From Melastoma dodecandrum (lineage: Eukaryota; Streptophyta; Magnoliopsida; Myrtales; Melastomataceae): a DNA stretch of 64,000 bases. Made by a program: the position numbers and the translations under genes. The stretch is taken from contig JARUPY010000248.1 in the NCBI GenBank assembly GCA_029817715.1, forward strand, positions 1,488,001-1,552,000. Reading direction: 5' to 3'. The notes under the pieces are model-generated. The model had not been told where the DNA came from. It did no database searches and was given only the letters and a program-made list of their open reading frames with translations. This document shows, piece by piece, positions 35,686-45,271 of the stretch (positions are counted from its first letter, which is position 1; each line of letters starts with the position of its first letter).

Positions 35686-36134
35686 GATGACGGGTAGAAT
35701 GAAGCGCACACTCGTGGGGGCGGCGTGCACGCCCTTCGGAGGGTGGCCAGAGGGAGCGGCTGGAGAAAGGGTAAAAAATTAAAATCTGAGGAGGCAGAAA
35801 GTTTTGGATTGAGAAGAAGGGGCAAAGGAAAAATGTACAGAAGGAAAAGGGAGGGAGAGGAAGGAATTCTTTTTGCTAAGAATAGGAGTCAAGGCACCAC
35901 GAATTTGCTAAGAAAAGGATTAGAGGAGGTGAGCTTTTCTTTCTTTCTTTCGTTTGGAAGGGAAAGGTTTGAAAGGGTCAAAACTTCATGCAAAATCATG
36001 TGCTGTTTTAATTCACCACTCCCTAATCGAGAGATCCATGGCTGGCCTCAGGATTCCAACGCATCCTCAGACGCACGAACTGTTTTTGGGCAAAGACGGG
36101 TTTGATCCAAAAATGCAAGATCCGCCAATCATCA
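35686..36134. other. receptor-kinase promoter region, nothing else seen
   Basis: Purine-rich DNA upstream of the receptor kinase ATG. A frame at 35725-36105 on the plus strand has low-complexity Lys/Arg/Gly content and no family resemblance. Confidence 0.45.
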
Positions 36135-38530
36135 TTATATGAAGCAAAACTTGCAATCGAAATCGGAGTACCGTACGTCGACCAGGCATAGACTGTCCGG
36201 GGGAGCTGGAGGGGCAGTGGCTTGCCTGCATGTCTCGTCCATCAGCTTTATCAGGACGTCATCGTCCGATCCGGCTGCTGCTTCCCTTATTGACGTAGCC
36301 ATGAGAACTCGAACCATCTGCATCCATATCCCTTTAACCTTAAGTGTCACATGCATTCCTTCTCTATACAAATTTTCATTCAATTCCTTTAGCCAATGGG
36401 TATATCAAGGCGACATCATTAGTTCGTAAAGCAATGCATGCATTTGGATGCAATATACAATAAACAAGTGATCTAGACATAGATATTAGCTAGTCAGTAG
36501 AAACAAAAGGAATAAATCCTAATCCATCAGATAACTTTCATAGATGGCGATTAGCAACAAGCTCGATGCACATAACTGTTCTGCTGTGCTTTTGATCCTA
36601 AATTGACAAAATGATAAATAATGACAACCATCCTCTGAAATATTTGACGTTGAATGCAACTAAGGGGACATAATACACAGTTTCCCCCAACCCTAGCATT
36701 ATTCCCTATTGTCTGTAGACGTTACGATGAACTCAATCTGAATAAGAAGCCATTCCTCTTAACACATTGTAGTTTAATAATTCAATGAATGTGCTCCTAT
36801 GAAGAGAATTTCAAGGATGTCTCTTCTGGAAGAAAGGTCAAGGCATGACCAGGAAAAGAATGCTCTGGTGTTATGTAGAACTATATAATCTCAAAGAATA
36901 ACAATGAAAATGTACAAAGGAAAAATGATCCCCAAGGAATTGAATAAGCCATAGAAAGGTTGAATGGACAACAAAATTTCTAAGGAAATCTTACCGAGCT
37001 CCTTAATCTGCACAATGCAGCTCGAGCATGCGTTCCGTTGGTGGACCAGTGAAAAAATTAGATAGCAGTGACAGCTCTTGGCCTAGTTAGAAACGCTTCT
37101 TCATAATCAGAATTTAGAAATATTGAAGAAACATTGGACCTCAAATAAAGGTGTATATACTCCAACAAAAAAGAGTATTAACCGAAAATTCTATATTCTC
37201 GAGAGGGTTACCAGCAGGGACATATACAAGCAACTAGAACAGGATACCGGATACGCTGAGATATCAGTTTAATGAATGACATACAGACTAAAGAATACTC
37301 AGGTATATCGACAAGAATAATAAGCATAAGGTAAAGAATAACTTATACAAGTTACCATTCAGTAGTTTTACAACAATAAATGGTTCAATTTTGTGCATGG
37401 TATTTGGTCTCAATGGTTAAAGAAGATAAGATCTAGAGACGCAATAAACCAACAGGAGTGAAATGCCTACAACAGTAACATCAGTAAAGTAAAGCAAAAA
37501 ACAATGAAGACCATACATCTGAAACAGAAATGACCCGTAGTTCTCCTGATATTACACTGTTTATGACAGCTTCAATATCTTGAGGTTCAACATCCTTCCT
37601 CCATATATACCTGAGTACGGCCAGCAACAACAGCGCAGCTTCCAAAGGTAAAAATTTCTCATTGAGCAGCTTACCTTTCCTCTCATCCACGAAAGAGACT
37701 TTTCCACTAATCAGTAAAAATGAAAAATAAACGAGTTAGCCAAAAGTAAAAGGTGTGTATACTACACAAAAGATGAGGGGCAACAGGCTGATCCTCGTCC
37801 TTCTAATTCTGAATCAAAATCACGGAATTCTAACGTTAAATAAACTACTTTAGAGCAATGAAGTCTCTCTGGATTCCAGAATTCTCAACGAAACAAAGGA
37901 GTGGTCAAGAACTCAACTCCATTTCATTTTCAAAGCAGCCATACCCACTGAGATCTCTATACAGCAAAACACAGTTGCATCAAACATGATCAGCAGATGT
38001 TATCGTCTTGAATATCTACTAAGCATGACATTACGAAACAACTGAGGACCAAATAAGCTACAATATGGAGATAACAGTGTAACGAGCAGCTACCTAATCT
38101 TGAACAGTATTCAGATTAGACTGTTTCTGCCAACCTCTCCCATCTTCCCGATCTGTCATCGTCCGCTACGCTCTCCGGCAATCTATTTTCACAGTCTCCC
38201 GAGACATCCCCCTCTTCACGGACAAAGTCACCCTAAACAGGCGACAATAACTCATCTCATCATCTTCCATAAAATAGAAACGAAATCACAATCCTCATCT
38301 CAACGAACGACATAAGAGAAACAACCGAAAAATGCACAGCGTTCCCCTTTCCGACCTCTACTGCGAACAGGGACGACTTACCCTTCGACAAATCGGAGTA
38401 GAAATATCGGATTTCGTGAAGTACCGGAAGCATTCCCTCGGGGTCCACCGAGGGTACTTGGAAGGGATGATGCGGTTATAGTGGCGTAGGGCATATCACC
38501 GTCCTCGGGTTCCGGCGCTGGTCGGTCCAT
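36135..38530 (-). pseudogene. probable pseudogene of a TruA-type tRNA pseudouridine synthase
   Basis: Three blocks on the minus strand resemble plant TruA-like pseudouridine synthases, which modify tRNA uridines. The N-terminal block (38530 to about 38385) starts at an ATG, but phase changes are needed to read KYPRWTPRECFRYF and then RYFYSDLSKG. A middle exon ends near 37500 (KDVEPQDIEAVINS...GELRVISVSD). A short exon near 36985-37060 reads TGPPTER then HARAA in another frame. The C-terminal exon (about 36320-36150) reads QMVRVLMATSIREAA, TAPPAPPDSLCLVDVRYSDFD. Segments between the middle and C-terminal blocks that should hold catalytic and fold-core parts were not found. The assignment rests on remembered family patterns and is moderate. 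It is head-to-head with the UTP21 pseudogene. Confidence 0.5.
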
Positions 38531-38871
38531 GGACGGCGGCGCGGCGGAGAGTAATCGCCGGGAGGGGAGGGAAAAACGAAGGGAGTTGAGGGTCGGGACG
38601 GAAGGCAGAAGACGAGAAGTGATCACCGTTCGGCCGCGAAATGGATCGAACTACCAAAGAAATACAAATGCAAGGACCAAAGGGTAACGCAGTTTTCATG
38701 AAGGACTAACTTGAAAATATATTTAATAAATCCGTACTCCTCCTTTTACCTTCTCCCCCGGAGACTAAAACCTCCCCAAAAACCTGATCCCCAGACCCTC
38801 CCACCGAACCGCCGTCCATTCCGCCGCCGACCGGTTGTCCCGCCGGTCATGACGTTAGGGGCTCCTGGGAG

Positions 38872-39690
38872 ATGGGGATTTTCGAGCCCTACAGGTCCAT
38901 AGGCTACATCACAAGTGGGGTTCCTTTCTCCGTCAACCAGCTCGGCACCGAGACCTTGGTGACCGCGTCGGCAAGGTCTTCCAGGTCTACAACTGCGCGA
39001 TGCTCAGTTTGGTCCTCGTCGGCCCCAAGCTCCCCAGTAAGACCCGCGCCCTAGCTTCTTACCGCAAATACACCTTTGCTGCTTATGGACACCTGGTCGA
39101 TGCCTGATTTAGTTACCCTCTCATTGCTGCATAAGAGCGAATGGTAAAGCCCGATAAATTTAGACAGTGAAGAAGACGGTGTCTTCGATAGACCGCGAGT
39201 TGCAATTGATTGAGATGCTGCTCGATTATTTCATACATGAAGTTTCCTTACAGACTGAACTTGAGTTTGTTCAAGCATTAATCAGGCTGTTCCTAAAGGT
39301 ACTGTTTTCATCCCCGGCTAACATGTTATTTATAATAAATATGATCCTCTGTTAAAAAACTAGAGTTTGTTGGATGATTTTATCTCCATACTACTTCGAT
39401 GTAGTAATACATTGCATGCCATCTCACGGAGATGAACTCATCACGTGTGATATTCCTGAATTATTTTTTAATAAACATTGCTATATTGAGCTACTGTTAT
39501 GATATTTAACATATACATGCTTGCTATCAGATTCACCGCGAAACTACTAGGCACCAGCCATTGTTGCAGAGCAAAGCGAGGGTGCTCCTGGAAACACAGT
39601 GCAGTGTTTGGCAAAGAGTGGATACATTATTTCAAGGAGCCACATGCATGATAACTTTCTTCAGCAACTCCCAGTTCTAGGGATAATGAG
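38872..39690 (+). pseudogene. UTP21/WDR36 pseudogene keeping only the N- and C-terminal ends
   Basis: The functional protein is a WD40 component of the small-subunit processome needed for 18S rRNA maturation. Block 1 (38872-39105) begins with ATG and reads MGIFEPYRSIGYITSGVPFS, then shifts frame inside the VTAS/GKVFQVYNC region (a loss of about four bases fits) and continues LSLVLVGPKLPSKTRALASY. Block 2 (about 39163-39299) reads LDSEED..., RELQLIEMLLDYFIHEVSLQ and FVQALIRLFLK, which is near the C-terminus of the family. After an intron, block 3 (39531-39680) reads IHRETTRHQPLLQSKARVLL and ends FSNSQF-stop, the normal family end. The whole WD40 body between blocks 1 and 2 is missing. The gene is not functional. 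Confidence 0.82.
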
Positions 39691-40122
39691 GTTCCAACTC
39701 TTTTCTTCATTCTCTCTGCGACCATGAAGTTGTCCTCTGGCCACATTCTTTTCCTCAACAAATTTTGTTTCCTAGATATATGCAGCCATTTGATGTGCTA
39801 TATCGTGATAAGCCTGTATTTATATCATAGTTCTAGGTTGGATTGAGTGTATAGAGTTTCCTGCTGGATAAAACAAGTTAAGCAACGTGGAATTTGTAAT
39901 ATTTTCATCGAATGCTTTATTTTTGTCAACCACACTCCTTGATGGAAAGACAAAGTTGCTTTCTTTCAATCTGCTTCTCGGACGACAAGGCTAAAACAGA
40001 GATGGGTGATATATTTCCATGTAATAAATAAATGGGTGAAATTCGAAGGATTTTATGGCGGACTAAGAATTTATAGTAAGAGTTGTTCGGGTGATGATTC
40101 TATTTGATGCTTCAACCTGTCG
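39691..40122. other. intergenic, nothing recognised
   Basis: Short AT-rich gap between the UTP21 pseudogene and the stop codon of OSC-A on the opposite strand. No feature was seen. Confidence 0.5.
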
Positions 40123-42779
40123 TTAGGAGAGGTATTCTGTTTGGTTGGTTAAGACACGAGTGTAGTACTCTCCAAGAGCCCATATTGGGAAAATATTGCG
40201 GTAGGCAGAGTAACTGATCGTGCAAGTCTTGTTGAAGGCTCCGATGATTTCCTGCGAGATCGTGGAAATCGTGGAGGTGTAAGGTAAGACGACATGTGGA
40301 TGAATTACGGGTTGATTTTCGAAGTTTACCTGCTGCGGGAAATCACCGTTATCCATCATCGATTTGACTAGGAGTTTGGCCGCACGTATGAGCGGTTCAG
40401 GATCTCTTTCAGCCTACACTAATATGAAATGGGATATGACTACGGAGTGAGATTTCTCTCCAAATAGAATAGAGGTAATCCGAACCTGGCCAGCTTCTAT
40501 GAGTGCCAGCATTGCCCAAGAGGTGTTCACAAGGTGCGGCCTGTTTCCTTCCAAATTGGTATACACCTACACGAATGATGAAAGCAAGAACGCTCTGTTA
40601 CGAACATTAAAAAATGCCTGCAGGATAGGGATACGGAAAACTAATACAAAGTTCAAGAAATCGTGAATGAAGGACCTTGTCCCGAGAGGAAAGGTAGCTC
40701 TCGCCCCATCCACCGGAGGGAAGCTGTTTCTCGATCAGGAAATCACAGGCCTTCCTGATATGGTGGCAGCTCCGATAAGTCCTCCCGCTGGCTGCTAGCC
40801 CCTGAATCCCAAACCACGTCCCGTATGTGAAGCACACTCCCCAGGAACCGTACCACGAGCCATCGAGCAACTGAATGCGCTCAATAAAGTCTGCTGCCTT
40901 CGAGATGCATAATGAGATCTCACCACTCCTATGGTCTGGGTACAAATGCTTGAATTTTGTGAGGGCTTGGATTGCCGACGAGGTGCACTCGACACACCTG
41001 TTAACGATTCCAGGTACAGTCACGTAACGCCTTTTTCCATCACAAGCTAACCATATGCTAATTCCTCTGCCTTTGACTTACTGAAAATCGATGACGATGT
41101 CTTCGAATATTTGTGCAGGATTAATTATCTGAAATAGTTCAAAGCACAAGGAGATCATATGGTATTGAGTTGTGAAACTTAAGACATTAATATTTTTTTA
41201 CCTCCAACCACTGGTATGATCTTGTCAGCTCATACGATGCAAATCCTCCATTTCCATTCTATTCACATTCCAACATAGAAACAGAGATACTGGTAGATGA
41301 ATTGATTCGATCTTTAAGAAAATGTTCTCCATTGAATTCCCCAGAGAATGTTACCTGGAGGGACAAGATCAGGTTCACGGCATCGAAGGCATGGCCGGCG
41401 TCTATTGGTTCTCCGACGACCTCGGATGGCATTTGCGAGAGTAGCAGTGCGGCCTGTAGTTGTCCAATGCGCATTATTGTCTTTCGTGATGATTTGCGAC
41501 CGAAAAGAAAAAAAAAAAGTAGTTAAAGCTAACCTTTAGGCCCTCAGAAGCACAATCTGAAACGATCCAACCTTGATCGGCAGTTGAGAACGACCAGCCT
41601 CCTTTCGAAATATGCCGGTGCCACGCACTCAGGTTGCCTCTGGTATTTTCTTTTACCTGCAAGTTCAAGATCATCGTTACTATTCTTTTGCCTGCTTCGG
41701 AGTTTCGATTCCGGATGAAAAGTGGTACTTGGGAGTTCTTGATGAAGTCGTGGGCCTTCTTGAGCATTGACCCGAAGTTGTCGACCATGTTTGTCGCATG
41801 TATTGCCTGGACGGCAAAGGCCACGTCCCATAGTTGGGAGCCATTGTATCCCTGAAAGGATGAACTGATACGATCTCACATAATTTCAAATGTGTTTTCT
41901 GACATGATCCTTAAAGCAACAACAGTGGCCCTACCATCATTTTCATTCCATCCTCAGCCACCCAAAGATAATCCTTGATCCTCAGAAGGTGCCGCTTGAA
42001 GGCATCCGACGATGGATCCTCCACCCAACAGCAGACCATGTTCAAAACCTGGTATGCCAACATACCATCCAAATGTCAAAGCTGCTTGTTTCAAATATGG
42101 AGGAGCTCTAACCATTAGAGATACCTTGTTCACGGGTTCGATGCAGATGTACCGAGTATTCTCATCCTCATAATGGATATGCTCCATCACGCATCGAGCG
42201 CCTTGTTTCTCAGTTTCGAGAACGGCCACTTCCCGAGGAGCGGCTCCATGATCTTCTGCAGACCGTCCCACAATAAATCTTGGACCCTAGGGTGTGGATA
42301 GTACAAGTCTTCCTTGGCGCAGAGGTTTCTGACACTGTCCCACTCGATTCGATGGTACGGCATCGTGTACAGCTCCTTCCTGAGAGACAGGACAATCGAA
42401 TTGGCGGGCATCACGTATCTCTTGGCATACAAGTAGGACATCGGCAGGTACACCAGCCTCGTGTGGCACCACATCCTCCCAGGATGTAGAGGGAGAGCAT
42501 AGGGGAGGAGCCATAGCTCCGGCGGCATCGGGTTGTTGCCTCTCCAATCATACACCCCAAGCACCTACATAATGGGCACTCGTGTATGAAAACTTGTGAA
42601 GAAGAACTCTAAAACTGGCGAAATTTTCCTACCGAAAGCCACATCTTTCCCCACGATGGGATATAAGTCGCGCTGCCATGATCCTGGATCCAGTCTCGAG
42701 CCTTCTTCATCAATCCGGTCTTTCCATCAGGTCCTTGTCCGAGCAGCCTAAGGGAAACATAACAGAGGCAGGTGCAGAA
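40123..42779 (-). pseudogene. OSC-A, 3' part: oxidosqualene cyclase pseudogene (exons 4b-15)
   Basis: This is a triterpene cyclase (beta-amyrin/lupeol synthase type). Exon pieces on the minus strand: 42633-42779 (rest of exon 4), 42125-42564, 41935-42048, 41729-41851, 41534-41656, 41355-41453, 41202-41258, 41082-41128, 40676-40997, 40486-40566, 40330-40413, 40123-40251. Motifs are [24 protein letters not shown] (variant of the protonating DCTAE), [16 protein letters not shown] and the C-terminal [12 protein letters not shown]. Exon 42125-42564 has 440 bases where the matching OSC-B exons total 441. The missing base near 42195 shifts the frame and creates a stop at 42187-42189. With the copia insertion in exon 4 the gene is doubly broken. 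Apart from these two lesions every junction is in phase, so inactivation looks recent. Confidence 0.93.
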
Positions 42780-42784
42780 CATCG

Positions 42785-43293
42785 TGTTGGAATTTTATTG
42801 AACCTTTGTTTTCTTTCTTTTGTCTTGTTTATAAAATTCCTTTGGGCTATAATTAATTATATTTATCTATCTTGAAAACCCGGGCTGTATGTTGATTACG
42901 GGACAATGCATGATAGTCCATTGAGGTTCGGTGATCTTTGTTATGGACTTTTGCGACATCTCGGTTATTGTATGATGTGGGCTAGACGGCAACTCGGTGT
43001 AGGCCTAATGTTGACATAAGCCCGTGATGGAAGGGCCTGTCACGTTTATAATAGCGCTAGGTCCCCTCTCCCACTGATAAATGAATCAGATAGTTCCATC
43101 GGCCGTCTCGTCAGGAGGGAGGGGAAGACCTAGGGCATTTTCTTGATCGTTCTTGTAGTTCGTACTCACGGATCTTGGCTTCCGCTTTTGACTTGGAGAT
43201 CATGGCGCAATCAGGTACGCTTCTGTTTTCTCTCCCTTTTTGGTGTTCCAAATCGACTGCGGTGATCTTGGGTTAGCGATTAATTCGCTTACA
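42785..43293 (+). repeat. 5' LTR of the copia element
   Basis: 509 bp, TG...CA ends. It contains a TATA-like TTTATAATA near 43047-43055, which may be its promoter. Its sequence reads the same as the 3' LTR. Confidence 0.95.
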
Positions 43294-43295
43294 TG

Positions 43296-43307
43296 TGGTA
43301 TCAGAGC
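43296..43307 (+). promoter_or_regulatory. primer-binding site (initiator-Met tRNA)
   Basis: TGGTATCAGAGC lies two bases inside the 5' LTR and is complementary to the 3' end of plant initiator methionine tRNA, the usual copia primer. Confidence 0.9.
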
Positions 43308-43443
43308 AACCGTTTGTCGATTTGGGATCCGCACGAAGTTTGATTATGTATTTTTGAAAAGATTTCGCGATTTGGGATCGATTATGGTGATTAGGATCGG
43401 TTTTCGCGAAATTAGGTTTAGAGGAAGACGAACAGACGTCCTT

Positions 43444-43549
43444 CCGCAGCTGCGGCGTATTTTTCCGCAGCTGCGGCGGATTATTCCGCAGCTGCGGAAC
43501 ATTCTGTTACCGCGCGCCGCAGCTGCGGCGGATTATTCCGCAGCTGCGG
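43444..43549. repeat. five phased palindromes CCGCAGCTGCGG in the copia leader
   Basis: The perfect 12-bp palindrome starts at 43444, 43465, 43486, 43517 and 43538, giving spacings of 21, 21, 31 and 21 bases. It lies between the primer-binding site and gag. Each copy can form a hairpin in RNA or act as a dyad site in DNA. Its function is unknown. Confidence 0.9.
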
Positions 43550-43614
43550 AAGTCTATTAAAAAAAAAAAAAAAATTATTATTGAGCATACATATGTGACT
43601 AAGGGAACATGTGA

Positions 43615-43915
43615 TCTTTGTGAGTGAACTTGTGGGTGTTTTCACATTTGTGCTGTAAGCGTTTGGCTGCCAAAGTGGCTCGTTTACGGTGACAGGTGGG
43701 TCATCTCACGGGCATGTGCATTAAGGGTAAGCGGCTTTTGGATTTGTGCTCTGGTCGTTTGGTTGCCAAAGCGACTCGACCTGAGTGACAACCGGGTTTT
43801 CTTACAATCGCACGTGTCCTCAGCAAGTGAGTTATCTCATATTTGTGCTTTGAGTGCTTGGCTGCCAAAGCGGCTCACTCAAAGTGACAGGTGGGATTTT
43901 CTCGGACTTGTTGAG
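43615..43915 (+). repeat. three diverged tandem repeats of about 100 bp in the copia leader
   Basis: Each unit contains a form of TTTGTGCT..., then GCTTGGCTGCCAAAG.GGCTC and AGTGACAGGTGGG. The TTGGCTGCCAA core is itself an inverted repeat, so each unit may fold. They lie just before gag. Confidence 0.65.
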
Positions 43916-44023
43916 GGTTGCTAGAGTGTCTTGACTTTGCTGGTGTGGGGTCCTTCTGCCCAAAGGTGTTGGATTTACTACATTTGGCGTTGTTTGAGGC
44001 TCTCTGGTTGATAGTCTATGTAA

Positions 44024-45271
44024 ATGACTATTGCTGTTATGTTCACTCATGTATTTGTTCCTCTTGTTTCAGTTACTCTTGCCTTAAACAATACTGGTGT
44101 TGGCGTAGTTGAGGTCCTAAATGGATCTAATTTCAATAAGTGGAAGGATGAGCTTCTGTATGCCCTGGGATTTGTAAATCTGGATTTAGCCTTGCGAGTG
44201 GATCGCCCCGCTCCGCTTACTGAGGCTAGTACCCCAATGGAAAGGGAGTACTTTAGCAAGTGGGAGCATTCGAACTATATGAGTCTTCTAGCCATGAGGA
44301 GATCACTTTCAGAACATCTGTTGAGTGGGTTACCTGAGGCTTCCACTGCTAAGGAGTTGCTCACTGCTCTTGGAGATAGGTACCTTGTACCCGATATGGC
44401 TGAATCTAGTGTCCTGTTGAAAAAGCTGACGAGTATGTATTATGAAAATGTGGGAGGAGTGAGAGATTATATTCTGAAAATGATTTCCCTCCAGTCCAAA
44501 CTAAAAAGCCTTGAGATTCCTCTCCCAGATAAGTTCATCATTCTTCATGCTCTCAATTCCTTGCCTCCGAATTTCTCTCAGATCAAAACTGCCTTTATTT
44601 CCCAAAACGAGAGTTGGACTATCAATGATCTCATTAGTAAGTGTATGGCGGAGGAGGAGAAACTTAAGAGGGAGAAGAGTGAGAGTGCCTTTCTTGTGTC
44701 TTCTACTAGACCTCCTTTTGTGAAGGGTAAGAAGCACTCTAAGCGTTTTCACCCCGGTGCTTCCAAGAATACGGGCTTTAAGAGGCATGGTCACGATCAG
44801 AGTGAGGGAGGTTCAAAGGTTGTCTCTAAAAAGGATATCAAATGTTTCTATTGCCAAAAGTTAGGACATATGAAGAAGGATTGTTTTAAGCTTAAGGCTC
44901 GACTTGAGCAAAATAAGTCTGGAGGTAACTCTTCTGTTCTAGTATGTTTTGAATCGAATCTAGTTGATGTCTCACCTAGTTCTTGGTGGATTGATAGTGG
45001 AGCTTCTGTGCATGTTACTATGACATTACAGGGGTTCAAGAGCACAAGGAAACCAAGTGAAACGGAGTCAAAGCTTAAAGTGGGGAACGATGTTGAAGTC
45101 CAAGTCGAGTCCATAGGAGTTGTTCGTCTTGTTCTAGAGTCAAATCATGTTCTCATGTTGAGAAATGTCTTTTACGTTCCCACTATTAGAAGAAACTTGA
45201 TTTCTATTTCAGCTTTGAACTCTAGTGGATACTCCTTTCTTTTGAACGAGGTTCAGTTCGATTGTCTTTGA
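44024..45271 (+). CDS. copia gag-protease polyprotein part
   Basis: 415 aa from the ATG at 44024. It has a gag region typical of plant copia ([21 protein letters not shown] UBN2 domain), a CCHC zinc knuckle [14 protein letters not shown] near residue 275, and the aspartic protease motif [12 protein letters not shown] near residue 324. The frame ends at TGA 45269-45271, shortly after the protease, and the pol frame continues one position back. In most plant copia elements gag and pol are one frame, so this stop is probably a mutation. Confidence 0.9.
   Translation: MTIAVMFTHVFVPLVSVTLALNNTGVGVVEVLNGSNFNKWKDELLYALGFVNLDLALRVDRPAPLTEASTPMEREYFSKWEHSNYMSLLAMRRSLSEHLLSGLPEASTAKELLTALGDRYLVPDMAESSVLLKKLTSMYYENVGGVRDYILKMISLQSKLKSLEIPLPDKFIILHALNSLPPNFSQIKTAFISQNESWTINDLISKCMAEEEKLKREKSESAFLVSSTRPPFVKGKKHSKRFHPGASKNTGFKRHGHDQSEGGSKVVSKKDIKCFYCQKLGHMKKDCFKLKARLEQNKSGGNSSVLVCFESNLVDVSPSSWWIDSGASVHVTMTLQGFKSTRKPSETESKLKVGNDVEVQVESIGVVRLVLESNHVLMLRNVFYVPTIRRNLISISALNSSGYSFLLNEVQFDCL

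Noticed and set aside
35686..35730. 15-codon N-terminal extension of the receptor kinase
   Set aside because: It begins with GTG. The ATG at 35685 starts a normal signal peptide.
43240..43560. 106-codon frame with PQLRRI repeats
   Set aside because: It is produced by reading through the palindrome array in the copia leader, upstream of gag. The repeats are explained at the DNA level.
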